Shown: positions 25,581 to 34,491 of the stretch, piece after piece | How the letters are laid out: each line of letters opens with the position of its first letter | Position numbering within the stretch: position 1 is the stretch's first letter | Source: Mayfieldus sp963781495 | GTDB taxonomy: Bacteria; Actinomycetota; Thermoleophilia; Solirubrobacterales; 70-9 | Assembly (NCBI GenBank): GCA_963781495.1 | Contig: CAWAFX010000002.1 | Span: 1,488,001-1,552,000, forward strand | Reading direction: 5' to 3' | DNA length: 64,000 nt | The notes under the pieces: generated by a model | Seen by the model: only the letters and a program-made list of their open reading frames with translations | Database searches by the model: none | Told to the model about the DNA's origin: nothing | Position numbers and translations under genes: made by a program

Positions 25581-27875
25581 GTGAGGAGGATCCGACCAAA
25601 AGCAAGCGCCGCCGGCGCAATGGTGATCGCATCGCTTGCGGTGTCGGCGCTTCTGCTCGCGGGGCCGGCCGCCGCTTTGGCCAAGGGCCACGGAGGGCAC
25701 AAGAAGCACAGCGGCGGCCATAAGAAGCACGGGCACAAGAAGCACTCCGGCCCCGGACACAACCCAAGCCACCCGGCCGGCCCGATCGGCAGCTCGCGCA
25801 AGGGCGCCTCGGCGCGCCTCTCGCGGCAGCCGATCCCCGCCAGCGGCGCCTGGCGAGGCTACGTCCTCGACAGCCCCAGCCCCGACGTCTACCCGGTGGA
25901 CGTTGCGATCCAGAACCAGACGCCGCCCGCGGTCAGGATCGAGGACCCGGCCGGCCTCGCCGCCGCCGGCGGCGGCAGTACCAGCTTCTTCTCCAACGGC
26001 CCCAACGGCCCCAGCGAGATCGTCGACCTCGGACGCGAGACCGGCGGCAGGCTCCAGATCGCGGTCGGCGCCAACAGCGGCGTGCAGATCAAGCTCGCCT
26101 ACAGCGAGGCCCGGCGCTTCCTCGGCCCCGGGGGCGACGTCGGCCACGGCTCGCAGGGCCGCAGCGACGATCCCTCCAGCCGCACCGATGTCCTGCCCAG
26201 CGCCCCCGGCATCTACACCCTGGGCGGCGTCCGCGGTGCCGAGCGCTACGTGCGGATCGAGGTCGACGGCAGCGGCAGCGCCTCGATCGACTACATCCGG
26301 GTCGAGGTGAACCACCTCCGGCCCACGGCCGACAGCTACGCCGGTCACTTTCTCTCCAGCGATCAGCTGCTGAACCGGATCTGGTACGCGGGCGCCTACA
26401 CGCTCAACGTCGATACCTACGGCGACCCCAATCGCGGCAATCAGTTCGCGGTCACCGACGGCGCCAAGCACGACCGACTCGTCTGGCTCGGCGACCTGCC
26501 GATCGAGAGCCTGGCCGGCTTCTACACGGTGCGCCAGCTGCCGCCCTACCTGCGCCGCTCGCTGCAGATGTTCACCTGCCAGCAGGAGCCCGGCGGTTTC
26601 ATCCCCCAGGTCTCGGAGGTCAACGTCGACTGCTCTCAGCCCGGCCCCGCCAACGGCCCGCCGCATTCGGCGAAGGGAATCTGCACCTGCGTGGTCGCCC
26701 GGCGCCTGCCTTCGTACACGGCATGGTTCGTGGTCGGCGTCGGCGAGTACTACCGGATGACGGCCGACCCGCGGGTCGCCAAATGGCTGCCGGTGGTCGA
26801 GCGCGCGATCGGCTACTTCCAGCGCGGCCTCGGCCCGGGGGGGCTCTTCGTGACCCGCCCGGGAGAGCTCAACTGGCATCCACCCGACCTCGCCCAGGGC
26901 GGGGACGGCGACACCAATGCGGTCTGGGTGCGGGCGCTGCAGAGCGCATCGACGCTGGAGCAGGAGCTCGGAACCCCGCGCCTCGGGCACCGCTACGCGA
27001 CGATGGCGCGCCGCCTCTCGAGGGCGATCCGCACCGCCCTGTTCGACCCGGCGGTCGGGGCTCTGCACGGCAACACCTTCGATCCGACCGGGGACCATCC
27101 CCAGGACGCCAACGTGCAAGGGGTGATCTCGGGGGTGCTGCGCGGCGCCGCCGCCGGCTCGGCGCTCAACTTCCTCGCCGGGCCCCTGGCGACGCCCTTC
27201 GGAACCGCCACCGGCCAGTTCGACAACGATCCCTACATGGGCCGCTACATCAGCCCCTTCGAGTCCGGATGGGAGCTTTACGCCCGCTTCCAGTATTTCC
27301 AGACCGGCCAGGCGCTGAACCTGATCCGACGCACCTGGGGGCAGATGGTCAACAACGACCCCGGCGACACGCTGTGGGAGAAGATGACCACCGCCGGCGG
27401 CGTCGCTCCGTACCAGTCGTTCAACCCCGACGGCTCGCCGATCGTCGAGAACGCGCGCTCCGGCGAGACCTCGCTGGCCCACGGTTGGAGCGCCGGCCCG
27501 ACGGCGATGCTCTCGGCCTTCGTGCTCGGGATGCGTCCGACTGCGCCGGGCTGGTCGACCTGGCTGGTCCAGCCCCAGCCGGGCGATCTCCAGTACGCGC
27601 AGGGCGCGGTCGGGACGCCGCACGGCGGGCTCGGTGTGCGCTGGGATCGGGATCCGGCCGGGCATTCGTTCCGGATCACCGTCAAGACCCCTGGTGGGGC
27701 CGAGGGAATCGTCGAGGTGCCGACCCTGGGCCAGGCCCGCACGATCGCCCGCGACGGGCGCATCGTCTGGAAGCACGGGCACGCCGTCGGCGGCGCCGAG
27801 GCCCACCGCACCGCCGGCTACGTCAAATTCGTCGAGCCCCAGCGGGGCACCCACACCTACGCCTGGGTGAAGTGA
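25581..27875 (+). CDS. Secreted GH78-like (alpha-L-rhamnosidase family) glycosidase with His-rich segment
   Basis: 764 residues from the GTG at 25581; a TTG at 25548 and an ATG at 25620 are alternatives, and all keep the signal peptide (AGAMVIASLAVSALLLAG). Residues 37-60 are a Gly/His/Lys repeat with several KKH units. Beta-sandwich domains follow (around 80-260), including GAERYVRIEVDGSGSASIDY. The six-hairpin catalytic region starts near 270 with SDQLLNRIWYAGAYT and DGAKHDRLVWLGDL, as in family 78, and a C-terminal beta domain ends VEVPTLGQARTI. It probably removes terminal rhamnose or a related sugar outside the cell. The catalytic acid could not be assigned by eye. Confidence 0.78.
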   Translation: MRRIRPKASAAGAMVIASLAVSALLLAGPAAALAKGHGGHKKHSGGHKKHGHKKHSGPGHNPSHPAGPIGSSRKGASARLSRQPIPASGAWRGYVLDSPSPDVYPVDVAIQNQTPPAVRIEDPAGLAAAGGGSTSFFSNGPNGPSEIVDLGRETGGRLQIAVGANSGVQIKLAYSEARRFLGPGGDVGHGSQGRSDDPSSRTDVLPSAPGIYTLGGVRGAERYVRIEVDGSGSASIDYIRVEVNHLRPTADSYAGHFLSSDQLLNRIWYAGAYTLNVDTYGDPNRGNQFAVTDGAKHDRLVWLGDLPIESLAGFYTVRQLPPYLRRSLQMFTCQQEPGGFIPQVSEVNVDCSQPGPANGPPHSAKGICTCVVARRLPSYTAWFVVGVGEYYRMTADPRVAKWLPVVERAIGYFQRGLGPGGLFVTRPGELNWHPPDLAQGGDGDTNAVWVRALQSASTLEQELGTPRLGHRYATMARRLSRAIRTALFDPAVGALHGNTFDPTGDHPQDANVQGVISGVLRGAAAGSALNFLAGPLATPFGTATGQFDNDPYMGRYISPFESGWELYARFQYFQTGQALNLIRRTWGQMVNNDPGDTLWEKMTTAGGVAPYQSFNPDGSPIVENARSGETSLAHGWSAGPTAMLSAFVLGMRPTAPGWSTWLVQPQPGDLQYAQGAVGTPHGGLGVRWDRDPAGHSFRITVKTPGGAEGIVEVPTLGQARTIARDGRIVWKHGHAVGGAEAHRTAGYVKFVEPQRGTHTYAWVK

Positions 27876-27880
27876 CGGCA

Positions 27881-27886
27881 TAGGGT
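27881..27886 (+). promoter_or_regulatory. -10 element (TAGGGT) of ppk2
   Basis: TAGGGT, six bases (GGGGGT), then the GTG at 27893. Confidence 0.5.
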
Positions 27887-27892
27887 GGGGGT

Positions 27893-28660
27893 GTGGGGAG
27901 GCTTGACGAACTCGATCTCAGCCTGAAGCTCTCCCGCAATGAGGAGGAGCAGGCGCTCGAGCGCGGCTGGGTGAGGCTGACCGAGCTGCGGCTGACCTTG
28001 GGGGGACTTCTGGGCGACGGACGCCTCGGTCCCCCGGTCTGCGTCCTGTTCGAGGGCTGGGACGCCTCGGGAAAGGGCGGCGCGATCAAGCGTCTGGTCT
28101 CCCAGCTCGATCCTCGCCACGTCCGTGTCGTCCAGTTCGGCCCCCCGACCGAGACCGAGAAGCGCCACCACTTCCTGGGCCGCTTTTCGCCTTCGCTCCC
28201 CGGCTGGGGAGGGATGGCGGTCTTCGACCGCTCCTGGTACGGGCGGGTGCTGGTCGAACGGGTCGAGGGCCTGGCCAGCGAAGAGGAGTGGTCTCGCGCT
28301 TATGACGAGATCAACGCCTACGAGCACTTCCTCGCGGTCGAAGGCATGATCCTGATCAAGTTCTGGCTGCATATGTCCGACGCCGAGCAGCTCCGCCGCT
28401 TCGAGTCCCGCCAGAAGGATCCGCTCAAGGCCTGGAAGCTGTCCGAGTCGGATTGGCGCAATCGCGGAATGCGTGAGAAATACGCTGAGGCGGTGGAAGA
28501 CATGCTCGCCCGTACCGACACCTCCGATGCGCCCTGGGAGTTGATCGCGGCGGAATCGAAGCGTTACGCCCGGGTCGAGGTTCTGAAGACGGTGATCGAG
28601 CGGATCGAGGCCGGGATGCGCAGGTGGGGCCTCGAGCCGCCGCCGCGCTCCGGCGACTAG
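27893..28660 (+). CDS. ppk2: Polyphosphate kinase 2 family protein
   Basis: 255 residues, GTG start. Walker A is EGWDASGKGGAIKR (Lys61), Walker B/lid region is FDRSWYGRVLVERVEG (111-126), and the roughly 230-residue core matches one-domain PPK2. These enzymes transfer phosphate between polyphosphate and nucleoside mono- or diphosphates. The EGWDASGKGG form is shared by class I to III members, so whether it favours GDP, ADP or AMP cannot be fixed from the motifs. It overlaps the convergent membrane-protein gene by four bases. Confidence 0.92.
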   Translation: MGRLDELDLSLKLSRNEEEQALERGWVRLTELRLTLGGLLGDGRLGPPVCVLFEGWDASGKGGAIKRLVSQLDPRHVRVVQFGPPTETEKRHHFLGRFSPSLPGWGGMAVFDRSWYGRVLVERVEGLASEEEWSRAYDEINAYEHFLAVEGMILIKFWLHMSDAEQLRRFESRQKDPLKAWKLSESDWRNRGMREKYAEAVEDMLARTDTSDAPWELIAAESKRYARVEVLKTVIERIEAGMRRWGLEPPPRSGD

Positions 28661-29151
28661 TTGCCGCGCCGCAGCTCGAGGCGGCGAATCCGCAGTCCCG
28701 CCACGGTCATCACGACCGCTCCGCCGAGGGCGGCGAAGATCCCGTAGGCGAGCTTGTAGTCCTGGTTGAAGCCGGCGAGCTCGAACTGCGGGCGGTCGAA
28801 CATCAGATAGACGACGATCAGGCCCGCCCAGATCCCCGCCGCCGCCAGCAGCGTTCCCTCATGCAGCGGCATCGGCGGCCGGCGCCCGCGTCCGACCTGC
28901 ACCAGGAGGGCCAGGGCGGTGGCGGCGGTGAGCAGCAGCGCCGCCTCGGCCCAGCCGAAGTTTCCCCAGCCGGTCTTGACCAGGCCGCCGATCGGCGCCT
29001 TGTACCAGGGCAGCGGCGTCGCCGCGATGCAGATCAGGGCGCCCAGCCCGGCCAGGCGCTCGGCCCGCCCAAGCACCGCGACCGCCCGCCACCAGCCCGG
29101 CGGCTGCGGCTCGGCGTCCGACGGCGGGGGCTCAGAGGGGCTGGCGTCCAC
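28657..29151 (-). CDS. Four-helix membrane protein
   Basis: 164 residues from the GTG at 29151, overlapping the DUF2203 gene by 20 bases. The N-terminal 20 residues are Pro/Ser-rich; then helices at about 26-45, 67-86, 100-118 and 132-152. The first helix is followed by PWYKAPIGGLVKTGWGNFGW, a conserved-looking extracytoplasmic loop. No transport motif. It is the last gene in the EVE/DUF2203 operon. Confidence 0.6.
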   Translation of the reverse strand: MDASPSEPPPSDAEPQPPGWWRAVAVLGRAERLAGLGALICIAATPLPWYKAPIGGLVKTGWGNFGWAEAALLLTAATALALLVQVGRGRRPPMPLHEGTLLAAAGIWAGLIVVYLMFDRPQFELAGFNQDYKLAYGIFAALGGAVVMTVAGLRIRRLELRRGN

Positions 29152-29530
29152 CGTAGCCGGCGTCGAGCTCGTGCCAGAAGCCGATCTCGTCCTCGCCGTG
29201 CTCCCAGCAGAGGTAGACCTCGCGGTCCTCGATCAGGGCCGGGAAGTCGATCAGGCCGCGGTCGATGTCGCGGACCACGATCCCTGCTTCCTGCAGGGTC
29301 AGCAGCAGCCGGCGCACCTCGAGAAAGGCCTCGCCGACCTGGGTCCCCGCCTCGCCGCCCCCGTTCGAGGGCGCGGAGTCGGTCAGAGCCTCGTGCGCCT
29401 GCTCGTCGGTCAGCAGGTCGCGGGCGTCGCGGAGCCTCTGCAGCAGGGGCTTTACGTGCGCCAGCGCCTCGTTTGCCTGCTCGAGGCTGAAATGCCGTTC
29501 GTGGAGCCGGTCCGCCCGCGGCTCGCTCAC
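29132..29530 (-). CDS. DUF2203 family protein
   Basis: 132 residues, GTG overlapping the EVE-gene stop (GTGA). Diagnostic pattern: HFSLEQANEALAHVKPLLQ near the start and DIDRGLIDFPALIEDREVYL then CWEHGEDEIGFWHE near the end. The family is widespread in bacteria; its function is unknown. The helical first half and the acidic aromatic second half suggest a small soluble protein. Confidence 0.85.
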   Translation of the reverse strand: MSEPRADRLHERHFSLEQANEALAHVKPLLQRLRDARDLLTDEQAHEALTDSAPSNGGGEAGTQVGEAFLEVRRLLLTLQEAGIVVRDIDRGLIDFPALIEDREVYLCWEHGEDEIGFWHELDAGYGGRQPL

Positions 29531-29994
29531 GCCGCCACGCTCGTCTCCGCCGCCGCTCCGAGCCGCTCGCGCAGCAGCTTGGCGTCGTGATCGGAGACCG
29601 TGCGCAGCTGCCCCTGGAAGGCGAGGTGCCAGTGCTCGGCCGGCCACTTGGCGGCATGCTCGAGCTCGCCGACCAGCTCGACCGCCGGCACGAACTGCTC
29701 TTCGGCGAGGACGATCAGCGGCTCCGCTTCGACCCGCCAGGGATAGGCCTCCTGCTTGGGGCCTCCCGGCCAGACCTCGGTCCGGTCCTCGAACATCTCC
29801 GAGCTCACCCTCGCGATCGCCCCGAACTCCTGCACCCCGGTCACGTAGAAGACGATCTCGTCTCCGGGCCGCATCTGCTCGGCCTGTCTGCGGCGTCGCT
29901 CCTTGAACCCGATCACCTCGAAGCCGCGCTGGACGTTGATGCGGAAGTTCTCCAGCGAGCCGGTGAGGATCCAGGTCTTGCGCCGCTCGTCCAC
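29527..29994 (-). CDS. EVE (PUA-like) domain protein
   Basis: 155 residues from the GTG at 29994. TWILTGSLENFRINVQRGFE, then MRPGDEIVFYVTGVQEFGAIARV and a later FVPAVELVGELEHAAKW follow the EVE-domain order. EVE domains are PUA/ASCH-like folds thought to read modified bases in RNA or DNA. It is first in a three-gene unit with DUF2203 and a membrane protein and has its own leaderless promoter. Confidence 0.85.
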   Translation of the reverse strand: MDERRKTWILTGSLENFRINVQRGFEVIGFKERRRRQAEQMRPGDEIVFYVTGVQEFGAIARVSSEMFEDRTEVWPGGPKQEAYPWRVEAEPLIVLAEEQFVPAVELVGELEHAAKWPAEHWHLAFQGQLRTVSDHDAKLLRERLGAAAETSVAA

Positions 29995-30000
29995 GTCTCG

Positions 30001-30006
30001 ATTCTA
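30001..30006 (-). promoter_or_regulatory. -10 element (TAGAAT), leaderless promoter of the EVE operon
   Basis: TAGAAT on minus, six bases, then GTG at 29994. Confidence 0.55.
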
Positions 30007-30831
30007 CTTTTGCTTCGCTGCCGCGCCGGGATGCAGCGGGGCGGTGATGCGGCGAACCGCCTCTGCCGTCTCGCGCGGGGCGCTGATCGGGCCGGGCTCG
30101 ACGGTGACGATGTTCGCCTCCGGCAGCGCCGCGCGGGTCAGGCGCTCGACCACGTCGCCCGGCGGCAGCCATGGACCCGCGACCCCGGAAGCGGCAAAGA
30201 CCCACAACCGTCCGGCGAGCGTCCGCGAGTCCTCCAGCGGGTCGTCGGAAATCCATTCCTTGAAGCGGCTCAGGGCTGCCTTGGCGGGAAAGAACTCCTG
30301 CCGCTGGTTGACCCGCTCTCGCAGCTCCTCCTCGCTGGCCTGGGGGTTGGTCGCCTCCATGAAGACGCGCATTCCACCGCGGTAGTTGGTCTCCAGCATC
30401 TCCACGAAGGCGTTTACGACGGTGTCCGAGGTGGCCATTCCCTCCTCGCCCTTGAACAAGGCCCGCGAAAGCGGCGCAGCGCCGAAGCAGGCCACCGCGC
30501 CGACCAGCTCGCGGCGCCGGGCCGCGAGCCTGGCGGCGCGATTTGCACCGTCCGCGGTGCCGAGCAGCACGGCCGCGCCGTCCAGAGACTCCAGCAGGCC
30601 TTCGAGATCGCCGATGTCGGTCTGCATGTCGAAGGGGCCCTGGGGCGAGGAGGAGCCGCTGCCGCGCAGGTGGTAGGTGACGACCCGGTGGTCGGTGGCG
30701 AGATCGGAGAGCAGCTCGGTGTAGATCTCCGGATACCACGACCAGTAGCTGGCCAGGACGACCGTCGGCCCGCTCTCTCCCTGGACCTCGTAGTGGATCC
30801 GGGCACCGTCGGGGCGGGTCAGCTCCGCCAT
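30004..30831 (-). CDS. Alpha/beta-hydrolase-fold protein with an altered nucleophile elbow
   Basis: 275 residues from the ATG at 30831; a TTG three codons earlier is less likely because a TAGGTT -10 lies seven bases before the ATG. The fold is recognisable: GPTVVLASYWSWYPEIY, VVTYHLRGSGSSS (oxyanion region) and a cap domain. The nucleophile elbow, normally G-x-S-x-G, reads GTADG (91-95), so the serine is alanine. It may be inactive, or Asp94 could act after a shift. It adjoins a giant cyclase/ATPase gene; related hydrolase domains are sometimes fused to such cyclases, so a sensor role is inferred. Confidence 0.78.
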   Translation of the reverse strand: MAELTRPDGARIHYEVQGESGPTVVLASYWSWYPEIYTELLSDLATDHRVVTYHLRGSGSSSPQGPFDMQTDIGDLEGLLESLDGAAVLLGTADGANRAARLAARRRELVGAVACFGAAPLSRALFKGEEGMATSDTVVNAFVEMLETNYRGGMRVFMEATNPQASEEELRERVNQRQEFFPAKAALSRFKEWISDDPLEDSRTLAGRLWVFAASGVAGPWLPPGDVVERLTRAALPEANIVTVEPGPISAPRETAEAVRRITAPLHPGAAAKQK

Positions 30832-30838
30832 CCCGCCC

Positions 30839-30844
30839 AACCTA
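30839..30844 (-). promoter_or_regulatory. -10 element (TAGGTT), leaderless promoter
   Basis: TAGGTT on minus, seven bases, then the ATG at 30831. It overlaps a TATAGG (30846-30841). Confidence 0.55.
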
Positions 30845-30865
30845 TAGCGATCGTGGCCCCAGGGC

Positions 30866-33800
30866 CTAGGAGACGACCAGCTCCCGCGCCCGCCGGGCGA
30901 GGTGGTTGACCCCGAGCCTCTCGTAGGCTTCTGCGGCGGCGGCGAGCGCCTCGCGGGCCGCGTCGGAGTCGGTCTCGGTCAGGCGCCGGCCGCGCAGCTC
31001 CTCGCAGCGGGCGGCGTCGATCGGGTGCCCGAGCTCGAGCCAGGCGCCCGCCGCCTCCTCGAGTGCCGCCGCGCCTTCGAGCGGGTCGCCGGCCGTCGCG
31101 CCCTCGGCCTCCTTGGTGGCAGCGCGGCCGACCGGGTACTGCTGCAGCCGCTCGGCCAGGTGCGCGGCGCCCTCGGCTGCCTCGCGCGCGTGCTCCTCGC
31201 GGCCGCCGAGGGCGAGGTTGACGGCCCTGGCCGAGCTCGCCTCGACCAGCTGCGCGACCAGGCCCGCCCGCTCGCCGATGTCGAGCGCCTGGGCCAGCGC
31301 CGTCTCGGCGGCCGAATGTTCGCCGCGGTCCGAGAGCACGGCGGCCAGCCAGTAGAGGGCCGAGAACGCGACCTCGGAGCGGCCGACCTGCTCGGCGACC
31401 TCGTGGGCGCGCCGCAGCGACTCCTCGGCTGCGTCCCAGTCGCCCTCGCGCCAGCGCAGCACGCCGCGCATCACGTAGGGGAAGCAGAGCTTGCCCAGCA
31501 GTCCCTCGCGCTCGGCCAGCGATGCGCTGGCGTCGGTCTGCTCCTTGACCTTGTCCCAGTCGGCGCGGTAGATGGCCAGCTCGGCGAGGGCGGCGTGCAG
31601 CTCGACCTGCGAGGGAAGGTCGCCGACCTCGACCGCCAGGTCCAGGGCCTCGGTGTAGGCCTTGCCGGCCTCCTCATAGTCGGCCTCGGAGGCCTCGAGG
31701 TGGTAGCCGAGGGTGAGCAGTGCCCGCACCGCTTCGGCGGGGTCGGAGTCGCGCGCCAGCTCGACCGAGCGCTCGAGGTTCTCGCGCGCCTTCTCGAAAT
31801 CGCCGATGCGGCCGAAGACGCGGCCGAAGATGCCGTGGGCCCGGCTTGCCGCCGCGGCCTCTCCCAGTCGCTCGGCCAGCCGCAGGGCCTTCTCGGAGGC
31901 ATAGATCGCGAGCATGTTGTCGCCGGTGTGCATGTAGAGCGACGCCGCCTCTTCGTAGAGCCGCACCAGCTCGATGCAGGGCGGGCCGTCCTTGAGCAGG
32001 TCGATGCCCTTCTGGTAGTGGTCGATCGAGGCTCCACGGTCGCCCTTGTGCCAGAGCCCCGCCCCGATCTTGCGGTGCAGGTCGCCGACCCGCGCCAGGT
32101 CCTCCTGGCGGCGGTGGTAGTCGAGGCACTGCTCCCAGACCTCGACCGCTTCGTCGACGCGGCCGAGGCGCAGCGCCGCGTCGCCCATCTTCTCGCCCAC
32201 CCGCGCCGCCGCCGCCTCGTCGAGCGCCCCCTCGAGGTCGCGGGCGGCGCGGTACTGGCCCAGCGCCTCCTGGTTGGAGTAGAGGCCGAGCGCCGCGTCG
32301 CCGGCGGCCTCCAGGAAGTGGGTCGCCTTGGCGTGCATCTCGCGCAGCTCGTCGGGCTCCAGCGCGGCCTCGGCCCCGAGCGTGGCGGCGCGGCCGTAGT
32401 GGTCGGCGATCAATGCCACCGCGCGATCGCCGCGCTCGCCGACCCGCTGCTCGATGAAGCCGCCGACCTGGAAGTGCTGGCGGCAGCGAGTCGCCTTCGG
32501 GACCATCCCGTAGGCGACGTCGCGGATCAGCGCATGTTTGAAGCCGTACTCGCGCTCGCCGGCCAGGCGGCTTGCCGGATGCGAGATCACAAGCTCCTTG
32601 TCGAGCAGCGACGCCAGCGCGTCGCTGACCTCGGGCTCGCTTTGTCCGGTGGTGTTCAGCAGCACCCCCTCCCAGAAGTTCTGCCCGACCACCGCCGCCT
32701 GTTGCAGCAGGCGGCGCTCGAAGGGGGCCAGCGAGTCGAGCCGGGCGGCGAGCACCGAGTGCACGGTCTCGGGCAGCACGTCGGGCTGATCGCCGCCCTC
32801 CTGCAGCCGGTTGACCATTTCCTCGGCGAACAGCGGGTTGCCGCCGGCGCGGGCGGCGACCTTGCTGATCAGATCGCGGTTGCCGTTTCCGTAGAGGCTC
32901 TCGACCAGCTCCTCGGTCTCGGTGTCGGTCAGCGGGTCGAGGTAGATCGAGGTCGCGTTGCGGCGGCCCCCGGCCCAGTCGGTGCGGCGGTCCAGCAGCT
33001 CGTCGCGGGCGAGGCAGACCAGCAGCACCGGGCCGCGCATCCAGCGCGCCAGGTGCTCGATCAGGTCGAGCATTCCCTCGTCGGCCCAGTGGATGTCCTC
33101 GAAGGCGACGACCAGGGGCTGGCTGGCGCTGACCCCTTCCAGCAGGGTGCGGATCGCCGAGAACAGGCTCTCGCGCATCCGCTGCGGATCCTCGCCCTCC
33201 AGCGATCCCGCGGCCTCTTCGGGAGGATCGATCCCGAGCATCCGGGCGACCAGGGCCGCATTTCGCTCCGCAGCGTCGTCGTCGGCGCCGCCGTTCATCC
33301 GCTCCGCCATCCCCCGGCGCAGCTTCGCCCAGGCCGATTCGTGGTCTTCGCCGCCCTCGATCGCGAACTCGCGCCGAACCACCTCGCCCAGCGCCCAGTA
33401 GGAGATCCCCGTCCCGTAGGGAGGGCACTCTCCGGTCAGCAGCTTCGGCGCCGGCTCCAGGGTCGCGGCCTTGGCCCCGAACTCGCGCAGCAGGCGCGAC
33501 TTTCCGACCCCGGCCTGGCCGATCACGGTGACCAGGTGGGGGCGGCCCTCGCGCTCGACCTTCTGGGTCAGCGAGAGCAGCAGGGCCGACTCGTCCTCGC
33601 GGCCGACCAGCGGCCCGCCGGGCCGCTCGGCGCCGCGGTGGGCAGGGCGCTCGGCGAGGGCTCCCGTCGCCTCCCAGGCGGGCACGGGCTCGGCCTTCCC
33701 CTTCAAGGTCAGCGGCTCGAGCTCGGTGTAGCCGATCGCCGTGCTCGTCGCCCGGAAGGTGGACTCGCCGACCGTGACGGTCCCCGGGCGCGCCGCGGCC

Positions 33801-34432
33801 TGCAGCCGGGCGGCGACGTTGACCGTGTCGCCGATCACCGTATAGCCGTCGCCCATCCGCCCGGCCAGCACCTCGCCGCTGTTGATTCCGACCCGGAGCA
33901 TGAAGTTGACCTCGCTCTGGGGGGCGTACTTCTCATTCAGGCGCTCCATCGTCTCCTGCATCGCCAGCCCCGCCCGCACCGCCCGCTCGGGGTCGTCCTC
34001 GTGAGCCAGCGGGGCGCCGAAGACGGCCATCACGTTGTCACCGATGAACTTGTCGACCGAGCCGCCGAAGCGGGTCACCTCCTCGCCGAGCTTGCGCAGC
34101 GTGCGGTCGAGCAGCTGCTTGACCGCCTCCGGATCCATCCGCTCGGCGACCGCGGTGTAGCCGGAGAGATCGGCGAACAGGACCGAGACCTGGCGCCGTT
34201 CCTCCGGTAGTGGCTCGGCGGCGGCGGGGGGCGGAGGCGCGCTGGCGGTGGTGGCGGCATCGACCGCCCCCCCGGCGCCGAGGCCGGTCCCGCACTCGAT
34301 GCAGAACTTGGCCCCGGGCGGACTCTCAGCGCCGCAGTTGGGGCAGTGCGGCGCCAGGGCGGTGCCGCACGACATGCAGAAGCGAGCCCGATCGGGGTTC
34401 TCGGCACCGCAGCTGGGACAAGGTCCTCCCAT
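30866..34432 (-). CDS. Zinc-ribbon / class III nucleotidyl cyclase / STAND ATPase / TPR signalling protein
   Basis: 1188 residues, ATG at 34432. Order: two zinc ribbons (Cys5/8/19/22 and Cys30/33/44/47), a Pro/Ala linker, a class III cyclase domain (81-260), an NTPase (270-560) and TPR-like helices (600-1180). The cyclase keeps both metal aspartates (FADLSGYT Asp88; GDNVMAVFG Asp132), the adenine-selecting Lys128 and the transition-state pair in NVAARLQ (Asn205, Arg209), so cAMP synthesis is plausible. Walker A is GQAGVGKS (305-312). Such proteins integrate ligand binding on TPRs with ATP hydrolysis and cyclase output. It is soluble, and lies next to a degenerate alpha/beta hydrolase on the same strand. 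Confidence 0.92.
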   Translation of the reverse strand: MGGPCPSCGAENPDRARFCMSCGTALAPHCPNCGAESPPGAKFCIECGTGLGAGGAVDAATTASAPPPPAAAEPLPEERRQVSVLFADLSGYTAVAERMDPEAVKQLLDRTLRKLGEEVTRFGGSVDKFIGDNVMAVFGAPLAHEDDPERAVRAGLAMQETMERLNEKYAPQSEVNFMLRVGINSGEVLAGRMGDGYTVIGDTVNVAARLQAAARPGTVTVGESTFRATSTAIGYTELEPLTLKGKAEPVPAWEATGALAERPAHRGAERPGGPLVGREDESALLLSLTQKVEREGRPHLVTVIGQAGVGKSRLLREFGAKAATLEPAPKLLTGECPPYGTGISYWALGEVVRREFAIEGGEDHESAWAKLRRGMAERMNGGADDDAAERNAALVARMLGIDPPEEAAGSLEGEDPQRMRESLFSAIRTLLEGVSASQPLVVAFEDIHWADEGMLDLIEHLARWMRGPVLLVCLARDELLDRRTDWAGGRRNATSIYLDPLTDTETEELVESLYGNGNRDLISKVAARAGGNPLFAEEMVNRLQEGGDQPDVLPETVHSVLAARLDSLAPFERRLLQQAAVVGQNFWEGVLLNTTGQSEPEVSDALASLLDKELVISHPASRLAGEREYGFKHALIRDVAYGMVPKATRCRQHFQVGGFIEQRVGERGDRAVALIADHYGRAATLGAEAALEPDELREMHAKATHFLEAAGDAALGLYSNQEALGQYRAARDLEGALDEAAAARVGEKMGDAALRLGRVDEAVEVWEQCLDYHRRQEDLARVGDLHRKIGAGLWHKGDRGASIDHYQKGIDLLKDGPPCIELVRLYEEAASLYMHTGDNMLAIYASEKALRLAERLGEAAAASRAHGIFGRVFGRIGDFEKARENLERSVELARDSDPAEAVRALLTLGYHLEASEADYEEAGKAYTEALDLAVEVGDLPSQVELHAALAELAIYRADWDKVKEQTDASASLAEREGLLGKLCFPYVMRGVLRWREGDWDAAEESLRRAHEVAEQVGRSEVAFSALYWLAAVLSDRGEHSAAETALAQALDIGERAGLVAQLVEASSARAVNLALGGREEHAREAAEGAAHLAERLQQYPVGRAATKEAEGATAGDPLEGAAALEEAAGAWLELGHPIDAARCEELRGRRLTETDSDAAREALAAAAEAYERLGVNHLARRARELVVS

Positions 34433-34441
34433 CCCGGCACA

Positions 34442-34447
34442 ACGATA
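34442..34447 (-). promoter_or_regulatory. -10 element (TATCGT) of the cyclase gene
   Basis: TATCGT on minus, nine bases before the ATG at 34432; no strong Shine-Dalgarno sequence. Confidence 0.4.
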
Positions 34448-34491
34448 CGCGGCGCGCTGCGCCGGGATGAGTGAGTCTTGTCACGAATTCA

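Noticed and set aside
25542..27881. 779-codon minus-strand frame opposite the GH78-like gene
   Set aside because: Composition of a shadow; no start signal or domain.
30902..34210. 1102-codon open frame on plus opposite the cyclase/ATPase gene
   Set aside because: Pure antisense shadow of a GC-rich gene; no motifs, while the minus strand has all cyclase and ATPase motifs.
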